Shown here: one piece after another, positions 1-13,886 of the stretch | Layout of the letters: the number at the start of each line of letters is the position of its first letter | Numbering within the stretch: the first letter of the stretch is position 1 | Assembly: GCA_023614405.1 (NCBI GenBank) | Contig: CM042694.1 | Span: forward strand, 132,375,711-132,439,710 | DNA length: 64,000 nt | From: Avena insularis | Lineage: Eukaryota > Streptophyta > Magnoliopsida > Poales > Poaceae | Reading direction: 5' to 3' | Position numbers and translations under genes: made by a program | The notes under the pieces: generated by a model | What the model was told of the DNA's origin: nothing | What the model saw: the letters and a program-made list of their open reading frames with translations, nothing else | Database searches by the model: none

Positions 1-2491
1 ACATGGACAAAGAAAGTCCTTTTAAGGAGACAAATTCTTAAGTTATAGTAATATTGTTTAACATCTCTAGGGCATGAAGTGTTTCTTGCGTAGTAGCAAG
101 GCATGCAGTTGACCTCTTCCGAGGTCTCGACTTCGAATCCTAGACAAGCTATTTGTGTTATTATAGATAAATGTTTTTTGTACTCCGAGGCTGACATCTG
201 GGATCCAGATAAACACCTGCTACATCTAGCAATGTTGCCAAGGTCACAAGGGCTGACTCGGCCCAAAAAAAACGGTCCAACATACACACACACCTCTTTC
301 AAATAGAGGCTGACATCTGGGACCCAGCATATACACGTTTCCTGCATGGAGGAGGCTGACATCCGGGACCCAGCGACGGACCAATGTCAAAATAGTGGAC
401 ACGGCTGAAAAAAAATTCCATCATGCGCATGTTTCATTTACAGAGAGGCTGACACATGGGACCCAGCAGCGCGACCTTATAGAGATGTTTCATCGAGCAA
501 CGTTGCCAAGTTCTAAATAGGGAGGCGCGAGCGAGAAAAAGTCCAACGTGCACACATTTCTTCTGATGAGACGCTAACATGGAGGACCCAACAGCCTGAA
601 TATACAGCTGATGCAGCGAGCAAGGTTATCAAGTTCAACCCGAAGAAATAGTCCAACATACACACGCCTTTTCGGGGTCAGTGAACTGCTTTTTTTGCGT
701 AGGGTCAGAGAACTGCTGAGCACATGCTAGTAGAATTTGAGAAAGGATCCCATGGAGAATAGGCAAGAACATTTTAATTCGGCCGTTTCGGAGTCAAGGG
801 ACTGCTTAGCACAGACTAGTGAAATTTAAGAAAGGAGTCCACAGAGTATAGCGCATGTAGATGGACCATGTAGAATAGCGCAAAATATTTTTAATTCGAC
901 CTTCTGAGCATTTCCCCCACCTCTTAAAAAACTCCGCCTCCACCTCTTAAAAAACTCCGTCTATCCATTTTTTAAGAAACTAGTCCATTATATGGCATTA
1001 TATAAATTTAAATGCCAGGAGCACTGCCCTTTTATTTTTTTAAAATATAAATATGGACACGCAAAGTCTTTTTAAAAAGATTAATACATAACTTAAAGGT
1101 ACTAATGAATGTTTAATAATATATTTTCCATAAATATCTTTGGAGTAGTGGCAACACACACAGTTTAAATCTATTAGAAGTCTTGAGTTATATTTTTCTT
1201 CTACTTTAGTAATATTGCATTACGGAGAGGCTGAGATCGTGGACCCACTAGCCTGCAGCATCTCTCGAGTTTATTGGTTGGGTTTAAAAAAGTTAAATAC
1301 TTGTATAGAGAGGATGACATCGGGGACCCACCCGCCAGAACATACAAGGCAGCATCGGGGACCCACAAGCCATAACATATCAGAGAGGCTGACATGGGGG
1401 CCCTAGCAGCAAGACCATACACGGTTGCCGCATCGAGCAATGTTGTAAAGCTCAAAACAGTGGACCCGGCCGAAAAAAGGACCATCATACACACATTTCA
1501 TTTAAAGATAGACCGACATGTGGGTCCCACCAGCACGACCTTATATAGATGTTGTATCGAGCAACGTTGCCAAGTTCGAAATAGGGAGGTGCGAGCAAGA
1601 AAAAATTCCATCATGCACACGTTTCTTCTAGTGAGAAGCTGACATGGGGGGACCCAGCAACATGAAAAAAGGGCTGATGCAGCGAGCAACGTTATCAAGT
1701 TTGAAACACGGAGGCGCGAGCAAAGAAAAAATTCAATCATACAACCAATCCTTCTAATGAGAGGTTGTCATGTGGGACCCAGCTGCGTGACCAAACGGCA
1801 GATCCTTCGACCAATGCTATCTAGTTCGGAATATGGTAGTGATAGAGAAGGAAAAATCCATCATACCCATGATTATTTTAATGTGAGGCTGACATAAGGA
1901 ATCCACCAGCACAGCTGATGCAGCGAGCAACGCTATCAAGTTCGGAACACGGAGGCGCGACTGAGGGGAAAATTTCCATCATACACATGTTTCTTCTAAT
2001 GAGAAGATAATGTGTGGGGCCCAACAGCATGATGAAACGGTAGATGCATTGACCATCGCTATCAAATTTGGAACAGGGTAGCGCGAGCATAGAAAAAATC
2101 CAGCATACACACAATTCTTCTAATGAGAGGCTGACATGTGGGACCTAGTTGCCTGACTAAACAGCATACGCATTGAGCAATGTTATCGAGTTCAAATCAG
2201 GACGGCGCGACTGAAAAGTATGGTCCGCTAGAGGCACTGACGTCTGGGACCCACATGCCACAAAAGACTTTGGCGAGTCAACATTAAGTGAGGAACCGAA
2301 AATCTTGCTTCTGCCACACGCCTGCCGAGCTTCCTTTATGTTTTAGCGGTTTTGTCGTAGTAGAGGGCCAAGAAACCAGAAAAAATAGTTCTCCATCAGC
2401 TACGGTTGAGCCGAGAATTTCGTCGCAGAAGACGTGCCTTCTACGACGACCGACGGGGCAAGTCGTTCGGAAGGAAACATTTCTTGTAGTG
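1..2491. mobile_element. CACTA (En/Spm-type) transposon, terminal portion, cut by the window edge
   Basis: The right edge is the diagnostic terminus TTTCTTGTAGTG at 2480-2491. The element lies to its left and leaves the window. About 200 bp inside the end (2288-2491) are near-identical, in reverse complement, to 43600-43770. Subterminal repeats built around 'gaggctgacatctgggaccc' follow, then an AT-rich spacer (about 900-1190). A second block of the same repeats lies at about 100-650. Subterminal repeats of this kind are the transposase-binding regions of CACTA elements (family knowledge). No transposase gene is visible. The flanking 3 bp at 2492-2494 (TGT) would be the target duplication, but the other end is not here. 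Confidence 0.88.
1195..2285. repeat. CACTA subterminal repeat block
   Basis: Diverged tandem units of roughly 60-120 bp. Each has a 'gaggctgacat(g/c)tgggaccc' core, an A-rich stretch followed by a 'catcatacacac' motif, and a 'gcgagcaacgttatcaagttc' type motif. The same units occur inverted at 45400-46985. Short ORFs here are by-products of the repeat and are not genes. Confidence 0.8.
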
Positions 2492-5400
2492 TGTGTTGCT
2501 CTGTGTGACATTTCACACCAACCAATTCGGTATCTAGTACCTAAAAACCATATTGTTTAACAAGCAAAGAATACACCCATAACGTGTATATCATCTATAT
2601 ACCTAAGCTGAACATTTCCATTCTTTTCTCTTCGTGCCAAATATTTTCTAGATTCTCTTTTAGCATTTTATTTTCTTTTTAAAAGAATCTATGAATATTA
2701 ATAGTGGTGCCATACATATGATACATAGTTCAAAGCGTGTATAGTCAAGTACTAATACCTTTGGACTTGCACTTTGAAGTGGATCACCATTATCAAATGT
2801 TTGGCGTTCTATCAAATTTCATTCAGTTTAGTAATCCTTTTAATGTAATAAATATTTTACCTACATCTTATATTCATCCTTATCATGACAACTTTCATGA
2901 TCAAACTACTATACCTCATAAGGACAAATCGCGAATATAATGTTAATTCCCAAAACCTTTTGGGTGATTAGGATGCCTAGCGTATCCAACCTTTGCAAAT
3001 TATCATACAATACGAGAATATGTATTTTATTAAATTATATTCTATCATATTGCAACCAAGCATTGTTTTAGATATCACAATATCTTCTACACATGATGGT
3101 TTTTGAAACAATTTTCTGCTCCTAGATAATGTTGATATTAAAACATTTTTTTAATATTAAGAACATGGAGGCAAGCTTGATACTTAGATACTAACACTAG
3201 AATTTGTTACTCTTGATTCAATACTACTTATTGAATTTCACGGAGTAAGTGAGATTTTGCTAAAAATTTACAATAATACTTTAAACTTTAAATTGACACT
3301 CATAAAACAATACGATACTGTAACACCCTCGAATCGGCCCTATGCAAGTTTTAGCGCTTCCCGCCAAACCCGCATAGAAACGATTCAAGGACGCCCAACA
3401 GGCACTTGCGTGCGGATGGAAAACGAAGTAATATCTTTACACAATAGTCCACGATGGAACCCACAGAATATATATATATATATACAGCAACGACTCACTG
3501 AGTCAAGAATATAGATATACAGTACAAAGATCCAAATCACCTGGAAAATGGTACAACGTCCGAGTACGGACAAGATGCAAATGGGGCTAAGAGTCCTGAA
3601 GAATAACCAACAGCGTCCATAACCCTGCCCAGGCCAAGCCGGAAGGGTAACCCTGCTAACGACGTCGAACTTATACCTGTCAAAGCAAAAGGGGTGTCGA
3701 AAAAGGGCAAAGGAAAAAGAGAGCGGTCAGTACTGAGGCTAGTACACGGCGAAGCTAGAATTCGGCAGCTCTCGCCTACATAGGTATGGTGGACTGAAGC
3801 GGCAGTGTAGCATGCACTAAACAACCTATAGAGACTCGATTCAACTGTCGGCTATTAGAGAGGGATAAGAAAGACCTATTCGGGACCAACCTGATACTAA
3901 CACCAATCATACCCATCCTGGTATTTCCCCCTCGAGACCAAACGAGAAAGTCAAACCGAGGAACTGACACAGTTGGCAGTTTTATTCATTCCATTATAGT
4001 TGAAGCACTTACTAGTCAGATATAGATAACATGAGTCATCCTGATAGCATTAGTAGTGGGCAGTTTTAGTTAACCATTCAGTTGTAGTTGCAGTACTTAC
4101 TAGTCAGATATAATTAGCATGTGACATCCCAAATCCAGCAGTTGTTGGCACTTTTATTTCATTCCATTAGAGTTGCGATACTTACTAGACAGGTATAACA
4201 TGACATGATACACCCCAGTTCCACCAGTTGTTGGCACTTTTATTATCCATTCCATTATAGTGAAGCTGATTACTAGTCATGTATTAAGTCAAATTTATAG
4301 CACTACTTTAGTTATGCTTGTCTATGATCAAGATACTGTGGTCCAAGTCGTCCATAACCGCGGACACAGCTTTCAGAAAGATTTACCCTGCAGGGGTACA
4401 CAAATAGCAACACACACGATCAACCTCGGAAAAACCAAATCAAAACCCAACGAGGCTTTCACGACAAAGCAATCACAGGATTCATAAAAGATTTCAGGGG
4501 GCCACCCTACTAAGCTACCATAGCGAAGTTGGCGGCTCGAACGGACCGGGATTTGTGGACGGTACAGTAACGGCGGGAACCCGAAAGTGTGACTGGGCTT
4601 GTCGATACCGCGAAAACGTGGCACGATTCAAAACAGTACAGGTGCTCCACGCACAATCTTAAATAAAGCAGTAAAGCGTGGCATAAGTACAGGATAGTAA
4701 TAAAACCCCAAACTAGTTTGTGGCCCCAAGAAATAAGAAATGAATCAAGCTCTGGCTAAGGGGGATCCATAGGGTCCCCCGAATGTGGATAGTGCGAATA
4801 ATCAAGAAACAGGTATCATCGGGACCTACGGGACACAAGTGGACATGAAAAACCGAATAACAGATATTACCCACCGATGCCTCTTTCATTAGTTATCCCA
4901 GTAATTTAATAGTTGTATTTAAAGTCATGGTCAACTCCACCGTAAAGCATACGACAACATTCCAACAACTGGGTGGTACTTCATGACACGGGATCACACC
5001 TGAGCAAGCGACTACGACTCGCAAGACCATCTATCTAACAAACAACAGGTAATAGGAGGTGTCCAAGGCAATATAAAGGCTGCACGGAATTTATCGGGTA
5101 CGGAACACTAAAGCATCGTGATACGGATAGCAATAGATCAGCAAGAGGAAATAAAAACTATAAATACAAAATAGGTAGAAAGGGGGAGAATGCTCGCATG
5201 GAAAACACTGTCGAAGATTCACCGGAGATCGGGTCGACACTCGCATCAACCCGTCGGCCTAATCCGCGAAGAACCAAAGCACTAAAAGAAACACCGGATG
5301 CACTATTTAATACTACGGCAGAAGATCGGGCATGTTCATGATATGATGCATGACATAGCAAAGATACAATGCAATTAAGCAATATTAAGCAGAACCAGGA

Positions 5401-8400
5401 TCCCGACAATTAATTATAAGGTTCATGTTGTTTAGATACCCCGCAATTTAACTGTCGTATTAACATGGCAAAACATGGTATCGGTTCTCTACATAAATTT
5501 AACTGGAGCCAAATAAGACTAGAATCGTCCGCATATGGACTCCATTTTAATTATTTGATGAATCGGCGCAATGCCCCTCAAACAACTAAATTTTTATGCA
5601 AGCATGAATATTTTAATAGGATGCATCAAGTTATATGTAATTTATAAAATATGGATAGGCTTGGGGTCTCACAAAGATTCTTTAGGTAGAAGTTGAAGTA
5701 GTCGTCGTGGTAGTAGTCGAAGCCAAAGTGGTATCCAATGCTATTCAAGTAGAAAACCCATGAATCGATACCGAATTGACTCGCACACCGGACCAAAGAA
5801 AGCCAAGCCCACACTCTTACGATCATTTTATCGAACAGAAGTCGGACAAGCATGTGAACGCCGCAACTGCAGATCCGAGACAAGCCAGCGACGAAAAAAA
5901 TGAACAATGGAGAAGAAGCGGCGCTACTGCTGCTGAAGGATGCGACGCGTGCGACCAGGAGCAAGGACGGCGGCTGACTCATGCGCGCAAGGGTGGCGAT
6001 TTGTTGAAGTGGACCTGCAGCGATGCGATCTGGTGGTGACTTTGAGGAAAACAATATACAAGAGACAAGGAAAAATTGCACGGTGAACACTGAATCCATG
6101 CATGCGGTGGTCGGAAACTGGACAAGGAACAGGGGCACCATGCGCATTTAAATGGAGAAAGGAGCAGGTTGTATGGTACATGGAAAGAACTGGTGGCGCA
6201 TGGAGGCGATATTGGTGGTATGTTGCCGCTGTGCTAAATGGAACCCAGACTCATGCAGACATTTTACCGAACAGATGATGGGCAAAAGAAATTTTGATGG
6301 TCATGAACCAGAACGGAATGGCAGAACCTCTCGGCGGATGCCAGTTACCGGGCAGCGTTGGCCAGAACACGAAGGGCGTTGGTGCCTCGCTGCCGACAGC
6401 CGGCCTGGGAAATAAGGCGGAGAGCCGAGTGGGTGGTGCTGTTGTGCGGCACAGCCTGCGAGGTGGCCAGCGGAGCTGCTGCATGGAAGGGACAGAGAGC
6501 AGGTGCCCTCCTAGTGTGGAGATCAAGGGGAGGCTGCAGTTCTCGATGCTGGATTTGGTGTCCCAGGGAACAGCAGCCAAAAGGTTCGGTGTATCTCGAT
6601 TTGTGCTTGCCTCCCGAGAAGAAAACAATCAGACGGTGGGATCTGGTGGTGTGGATTTGAGGCGTGTGGGACTGCTTGGATCATAAGGAATTGGTGAAGT
6701 GGATTATGGATCGATCAAAGGAGGCAAGGCTGTAAAGAACATGGCCGCACGGGATAAATCAAGCGGTAGACTGACGCAGTACACAAGAGGAATCAGAGCT
6801 CACCGGCAACAAGATTTGGAGTCAATCTAGAGGGGAAATTTTAGACAGATCTGGTCAGATTGGATTCTAGGGTTTGGAAGAATGAAGGAGAAGGGAATAG
6901 GATATTTACATAGTCCCAAGTAGACTAGATGGGGCTAGTTCTGGGCTAAAATTTTGGACGGCATTTTTGCCTATTTTTTATTATCAGTAAAATAAGAAAA
7001 ACTCTTTTGTAGTCTTATAACCACCGAAAATATTATTTTGTTTAATTTTAAATTTAGAAAAGGGAGAATGTCTTTATGTATATTAAAGACTTTATATATA
7101 TATGAAAATGTACGACTATTTTATTAAAAGAAAACATGTTTAGATAGAAGGAGTGTGGTGGCATGGCTAGCAAAGATGTCATGTGTCAAGATATGATGGT
7201 ATGATGGCACGGGTATGCATGAATGTGGTTTTAGGAAAAGCTTAGGACATATGGCAGGAACTAGATGATCAAGTGGGACCAAAGGATAGCTAAGGAGGTC
7301 ACACGACACCATTTGGTTGATATAGACAATAGAGATAGAGAAGACCAAATGGTTACAAGAAATAGATATCATCAAGATTGAATAAGAGGGAGACCAAACA
7401 CAAAGAGAGAGTAGATAAAAATAGGAGGGATATGGAATAGAGGAAGGACACATGATCACATGAATTTAGAAAGAGAGGTATAATGGCAAGATTAAGTTCA
7501 CACGTTAGAGATAGAAGCAATGAATTGAAGAGATGACGCCCCAACTCAATTTAGGCATTTTAGCAAATAGAAAAATAGCAAGACTCAATAGTGTAAATTG
7601 ACATTATGGTTCCATCACACATGGCACCAACTAGAGGTAGGATAGAGAGAGAGGGTAAAATAGATAGACAGATACAAATATGAAGAACCAAATTCAAGTG
7701 AGGAAATTTAAATGCAATAATTTAATTATATGTTCCGTGTAATGCGGCATGATGAACATGAACATGCGGTCATGGTGATGCACAAAAAAAACAACGAGCA
7801 GTTTTCTAGTAATGGTTTTACCGGGGTGCTACAGATACCAGTTCATAAAGTAAAATTTCAGAATTATATAGTTCTATTATCTCAATTATAGCTAAATACA
7901 AGGTAGTAAATGAATTCTAGTGACTACAACGAACTATGCAAATTCACTTCGATTTAGTTTATGATAAACTGAGTTTAAATTAACTCAAATTACTAAATAA
8001 ACTCCTACTCAAAACAACATCCCTCGAGTCGTTTTGGTGATTACACAAACCAAATTCACTACACCACATCCGATAATCACGTGAGGTGGTGTAGCTCTAA
8101 TGGAGAGCATCATATGGACATCATATCATTCATTCGACTCGTGCTTTACCTTTCGGTTCATGTTCTGAGGCCATGTCTATACATTCTAGACTCGCCAAGT
8201 AAGAACCTTAGTACTCACATGTGTAAAACTGTCTTACATCCATTGTACACGAACATAGACTCTATCACACATGATTATCATGTGGTGCTTTGAAACGACG
8301 AACTTTCTTAACGGTGCATACTAAGAAAGAACATATTATTATCTTGATATTTAGTGAGAGGGATCATCTTATAATGCTACCGCCAAGTTCTAAACTAGAC

Positions 8401-8430
8401 ATAAGAAAAAAGGATTTCTATTTCCGTGCT
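2492..8430 (-). mobile_element. Old degenerate Ty1-copia fragment (BARE/Angela type), interrupted by a solo LTR
   Basis: The segments 2492-3318 and 7839-about 8430 are, in reverse complement, collinear with 60170-61565 of the plus-strand copia element. This is the leader/gag-side part of its internal region. They share blocks such as 'aagtgcaagtccaaaggta' (near 2760) and 'taacattatattcgcgatt' (near 2940). No open frame survives. The left side is cut by the CACTA element and the 5' side fades out near 8430, so both LTRs are absent. The match is to a sister copy in this window; the family name is inferred from LTRs elsewhere in the window. Confidence 0.75.
3319..7833 (-). mobile_element. Solo LTR, about 4.5 kb, with 5-bp target duplication GATAC
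   Basis: On the minus strand it starts TGTAGCACCCCGG (at 7833) and ends GGGTGTTACA (at 3319). The ends form a short inverted repeat (TGTA..CACCC). Exact GATAC duplications flank it at 3314-3318 and 7834-7838, and the copia sequence resumes on both sides. I find no second LTR copy or coding domain inside. A TATA-like TAAATATCC followed by AAACCCTAGAATCC on the minus strand (about 6915-6860) looks like an LTR promoter and leader, which sets the orientation. The length is in the range of Sukkula/Erika-type long LTRs of Triticeae, but that name is inference. GC-rich ORFs at 5780-6690 show no recognisable domain. Confidence 0.85.
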
Positions 8431-8774
8431 TCTGGTTCGTTAGTTGTACTCACTTTTCCTTAGCCGCTTAACTGTTCCTCACTTGTTTCCATCTCCTTCT
8501 ATGAAACTCTTACACGGTCTAAAACTCGATGTCCATTAGCCTTGCCGTTACGTGCTGACAAGTGGGCCACGTTCAGTCAGGTTCCATAGTGGACCCTCGC
8601 CGTTATGTGCTGACAAGTGGGCCCGCGTTCTGTCGGTCCCGTAATTGACCCTTGCAGTTACGTGTTGATAAGTGGGGTCGCGTTCAGTCGGTTCCCATTG
8701 TGGACACCTCTCTCCACTTATCCAGATTAGCATGGGACCCACAGCTTATTCACGTGAGCACCAAACCCACAGCT
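8431..8774. other. Unassigned, possibly low-copy flank
   Basis: No coding domain seen. It continues at 25822 once the copia element at 8775-25816 is removed. It contains a three-unit 55-bp repeat. Confidence 0.5.
8544..8708. repeat. Three tandem units of 55 bp
   Basis: Units start at 8544, 8599 and 8654. Each contains a variant of 'gttacgtgctgacaagtggg' followed by 'cgttcagtcggttcc' and 'tggaccc'. Function unknown. Confidence 0.85.
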
Positions 8775-10571
8775 TGTAGGGGTTCCAGGCATAAAAACAA
8801 TAAATTTTACTCTACGCCCCTGAACCCCTGAAGCTGCCAGGATCTATCTAATAGTAATACAGTAACAGGAGAGGCTTTTCGCGAACTTACCCTTGAAGAC
8901 CTAAAAGCGTTGTCAACGCTCAGGAGAGCGTAGTTGATGTAGACGAGCCGAAGCTGACCTCAAGGTCATGATGAAGTCCTTGCGCTCCTTCTGGATCCAA
9001 CGACTTGAGTGCCTCAAGTGCAACACCTCGCGGGGAGTTACACACATCCGGTGCCTGACGATGACTCCCGCTTCCCTGATCCAGCAGCAGTTGCGGAAGT
9101 AGAGCTCCCGGATCCGAATCCCCAGCGCGACGGCGCTCCGCGGTGAAGATGTCTCTCGCTCGCGCAGTCCAGACTTGGGACCACGGTCACGAGAGAGAGA
9201 GAGAGGGGGAGAGATAAAATATCAATTGGAGGTCCTCCCAAAAGTGGGGAGACCTTTATTGATTATTGGTGTATTTATCTTGGCCAAATACCCCACTATA
9301 TATAGAGGGAGGGGAGGTACTACCTCCCTCAAAGTCCCGGGGTGGGACTAAAGGAGAGGAGGGGAAGGGGGAGGCGTCGCCGGCCACCCCCTCATGGGCC
9401 CCACGTGGGAGGCTGGCCCAATAGGGCCACCGGCCACCCCATGGCCCCTTCTCCCCTCTTGCCTTTCCCTAATGGGCCCTATCCCCTCCGGGAATTGGCC
9501 CATTAAGCCTTTGACCATTTAATTGATTTTTCTCTTTATTAAATAATTATGAATAAATGATTAAATCAACATTTAACATTCATTCACATATTATTCAATA
9601 TCCGTGGCCATGGAACACCTTCCACCTCCACTCCGGACATCCTCCGGACTTACCGAAACCCTTCCGGTTTTCTACCTTCTTTTCTTCGGCAATTCTACCG
9701 ATCCTATAAACACTCTCTAAGCATCATCAAGCCCTTAAGCGTGATACCCCACGGTTCGGGAACACTCCAAACATGGTCGGGACACTCCCGCACCAATGAT
9801 CGACAGAGGGACCTGGATGGCTATGTGACCCCTGTGCGTTCCACGAAGATCTTTCGTCGTTTGAACCGGGACAGTCGTGTCTTATTCCCTTTGTCATTCG
9901 ATACTTGCATTGCCCGAGATCTGATCAATGACATCACCATGTCGTGTTCAATCTCGTTACTGAACAATGCTACTTAACTCGTTCCGACAAGTGATATCCC
10001 CGTGATCTAATCACACGCTGCGCAGCTATTGGATATAACTTCTCCGAGTGGGCCCTTGAGTATCTTCCCGTCACATGGACGGACAAATCCCGCTCTTGAC
10101 ATATATTGTCTCTACGGTTTCCTCCGAATACCTGAACACACCTTTATAACCACCATTTTACCAGATGGTGTTTGATGCTATCTAAGCACTCTCGGGATAC
10201 AGTGATTGATATAGCCTCACGGTCTAAGGAATAGTCTTCGAGGATCCATTTCTAATCATCGTAACTTGAACTTCATGACATGATCGGGTCACGATGTTTA
10301 GGTTGGGTATTGGTTCATCATCTCATTCTCCGAATGAGATGACCTCATTTCCAACTAGCATAAATGCCACATGATCAGGAAACATGATCATCTTTTGACC
10401 AATGAACCAATGACTAGAGTTTAACTGGGAACCCCTGGTTGTTTATATATCACACGTGTATTGATGTTTCCACTCAATACAGTTATAGCATGATATAAAA
10501 CTTAATCATAAACTATATGAAATATGATAATTATCCTTACTACTATTTGTCTCTAGGGCATATTTCCAACA
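8775..10571 (-). repeat. 3' LTR of outer copia element
   Basis: About 1.8 kb, nearly the same as 24026-25816. It contains a TATA box (minus strand, 9297-9304) and a short GA run at about 9190-9210. Outer edge TGTAGGGG at 8775; inner edge CCAACA at 10571, next to the polypurine tract. Confidence 0.92.
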
Positions 10572-10583
10572 TTCTCCCACTTG
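10572..10583 (-). other. Polypurine tract of outer copia element
   Basis: Minus strand CAAGTGGGAGAA directly before the 3' LTR start TGTTGGAAATATG. It primes plus-strand DNA synthesis in this class. Confidence 0.85.
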
Positions 10584-13301
10584 CACTAGAGTACAAATAC
10601 ACTAGCTGCATTTGTTCTCAATCATTGGCACCATATACCCGGTACCCTGAACATGCTTGCTCATGGAAGAGGTTGAGTCTTGGATTTGTACTTTACAGTC
10701 CCAAATCCTTTGCAACTTACTAATGTCACCTTGATTGACATCAATACTTTATCATCACATGATAGCATCTGTGTGTATGCATCATCGCTATGGCAGCAGA
10801 ACGAGGCCTGATTCCAAGAGCCTACAGTGACGTTAGATCAACCTCGAGGGCTTTCTCATGGGCACTGTGCCATGGGACACATCATTCTACGTTAAAAGCG
10901 AACTAGCCCCGCCATAACATTATACAACACTTTAGATGGTATCCTTATATATCATTATAAATGTATTCATCGAAACACTAGTGCACTCTGTGCAACTTTC
11001 GATGTTTTGTTCACCTCGCTTCCTACTTGACTCTAATAGGTATCTACAGGAGTTTCCAACATATTCCCTTATAACATAACCCTTTATGTTTTAAGATATG
11101 TTATCCTTTATGGATTTGGAAAATATATCCACGGTTCTCTACTAGACACTGCAGACAAACTTAGCTCAACATTCTGTGATTCGGACTTAATCACTTTCAA
11201 ACGTTCCTTATTTGGATCACATATTATGCTAAGTTATTATCATGGTTTACTAAGACAGAACCCATGTCTCAACATAGTGGATGGCGATCATCCTTTTCTT
11301 TCTTTCTTTCAACCATTGATGTTACACTTAATGCTATTCCTAATTTGAGTCATTAAGGACCAGTTCCTTAATTAACTTCAATTTGGAAACCCTTTTCAGA
11401 ATCCCTCAAGGAATACTACATAATACCATAATACACCTATTATCAACTTCTACACCTTATAAATCATTATTTACAAGTATTTGCACTTTCATCCTTAACA
11501 CGCTTAAGAATTACTCCTATAAGCTCCCACTCAAAAATATGGCAATCACATATTGTTTTAGGAAGACTTTCATAGATCCCACTCAATTATATGCAAATTG
11601 CATCTCTCCTTACTATTTTGAACAACTTCAAAATCTTTTGATCAAATATCAAACTTGGAGTTTTACTATGAGATACTAGTACTTTACTAGTTTTAAATCC
11701 ACTAGACATTTAGCATACATGAATCAAATTCATTTGAATTTGTCCAATACTTGACAAATTGCGCTTTTGTCATTCACCCCTTTTTCTAGTATGGCTTTGC
11801 AGTCATTTGGGAAAATTCCATGTAACCCCTTTACTTGTGAAATTCAGCAACGAATTGCTTTCTAATCTCAAGGGAATTTTACTTCTATGATTTCTCATAA
11901 TTTAGTTTACCATTATTTCCTTTGTAGTTTGTAGGTATGTCATATTCCAAAAATCATGACAAGTGATTCACAAATGTCTCCATACAAGATATGGATTTAC
12001 ATTTTGAATCCTACTTTATACAGTGAAAAACAATAGTGGAGGGAAAAACACAATGATCAAAATCATTGATTCTTTCCTTCTGTGAAGAGAATCGTTCAGG
12101 AACGTTGTCCATTGCGTGTCTCAACACTCTGATGCAGGGTTTTGAATCCTCATCATATTTTTCACTAATTTCCATTTGCTTCATAATTGAGAAACATCAC
12201 TAGAAGTGAGCTTTCTCAAGAATGTACCAAAATCCAAGCAATACAAGTTTTGCTTTCCTTTTGGTTTCAGCTATGGATTTCGTATTCAAAGTTTCCAATG
12301 AATACTCTACAAGGACTTATTCGCTATTGTTTTGGTTATATCGAATAACCCCAAAACTTTCATGAATTCAAATGGTTTACTACATTCTAATTGAGTGCTA
12401 ACTATTTCTAACTAATGGTCTCTACATATACACTACAACGATTTATTTGGTGCCTTGTATTCAACCCCCTTTGATATCTAATATCACATTGTGATGCTTT
12501 GTATTTTGACGTTTCAAAACACTTTGCATTCCACAATTTCTTTCATGCCATTCTTATAAAGATGAATTTTATTACTATTGATCAAATCATAGTAATTAGA
12601 TTCCCTTTTATATTTATACCCTTTGTTGATGAAACACTTTGATCAAATCAAATAGTTTCATATTCATGTTTCCTTTGGTAAACTACTTTACACATTTAAA
12701 CAATCAATTAATGATAACTACCATTTTCGTTAAAACACAATACATCAAATATGTATTTACTTTAACAATTCTTTAAACACTTTGTATTCAAGTAATACAC
12801 GGTGTTCAAGTTATTTTGCCGAACTTAGGCATGATTTATATGTGAAAAGAAATCGAATGACTTTCACATATTATCACATAACTTTGAATTTAAACAATGG
12901 TTTCATTCATTAATGAATATATCATTAAGTTGGATATTTTAAACAAGGCATTTTAATATTTTACAAATGTTCATGCAGTATCAATTAGTTTCAAACAACA
13001 AGGATAATTCACACATAATCAAACAAGATATGAACACGAATAGAAATCATTCATAAAAGTGGAACAACTGTTTGTTACAAACTCATATGAATAACTGTCT
13101 CACGAAGTGTGAGACACACTAAAGAAGTTCACAATCTCTTGATTACAATAATCATCCTAAAACAGAAACTAAGTGATAAATGTCGAGGGAGAGTGTCGTC
13201 GGCCATCATCATCATGCTCTCAATCAACACGCAATGTCACCTCCTCTCCAGCAAGCACCTCTCATGCAGAAGGACCTGTTTTCATCAAAACAGAACAAGT
13301 A
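10584..13301 (-). other. Internal region of outer copia element without recognisable pol
   Basis: AT-rich sequence between gag and the polypurine tract. I see no integrase, reverse transcriptase or RNase H motif in any frame; all ORFs are short. It may be strongly decayed pol or non-coding filler of a non-autonomous form. Confidence 0.6.
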
Positions 13302-13886
13302 TCAGATATACTTAACACTGCAATGTGTTTGCAAGATTATAACATTTATAAAATTGTATATCAAATATATACCTTGGTCGTCGATGACTCTAGCGACGTT
13401 GGGTTCATCTATCACATTTCTAAAATGTGATATGAACTCGAGGAAATCCAGTGTTTCCGTGTCGCCTCTCATAACGCAGATCCTGACTTGTGCTTGGAAG
13501 CTTGGTGAAAGCGACCACAGCACAACTCCCATCGCAAATGAGCTTGAGTACTAGTTGTCCAGGTAGTATGCTAGACTCATATACGCATCGTAGAGGCGCA
13601 ATAAGTGCTCATCTAGGGAGGAGCCCTCCTCCATCTTTATGGAGAGGAAGTCCCCCATCAGCTCATACTCCCACATGCGCAGTTGTTCCACGAAATGTGC
13701 TCTCAGATTTGCCATGACCATTCGGGGCTTGAGACTCCCCACCATTGGCCATAGCCCATCCTCCATTCCGAGGCGCATGGTCACTGATATAAACGTGGCC
13801 ATCAGACGATGACGATAACGCAGATCCCACTGCTCCTGGGTCTCATGAGAATAGGGTGGCTCCAGATACATCTCGCAGGTCATGTA
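13302..13886 (-). pseudogene. copia gag, downstream part (outer element)
   Basis: Minus-strand frame with residues typical of the copia gag (UBN2-like) domain, such as EYELMGDFLSIKMEEGSSLD and a later LWSLSPSFQAQVRI. In other copies this gives the capsid-forming protein. One in-frame TAG at 13551-13553 separates an upstream 111-codon piece from a 76-codon piece (13532-13302) in the same frame. The upstream end runs into the inner copia LTR at 13887. The residues shown by the track before 13886 in this frame belong to that LTR. The N-terminal coding part lies at 22781-22912 in the matching frame, so the nested insertion hit inside gag. Confidence 0.8.

Noticed and set aside
2288..2560. Overlapping ORFs of 75-90 codons on both strands
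   Set aside because: They cover the CACTA terminus; the coding look is chance, and the same sequence is non-coding at 43600-43770.
5626..6690. ORFs of 87-173 codons on both strands
   Set aside because: They lie in the GC-rich part of the 4.5-kb solo LTR, overlap each other on both strands and show no domain or conserved motif.
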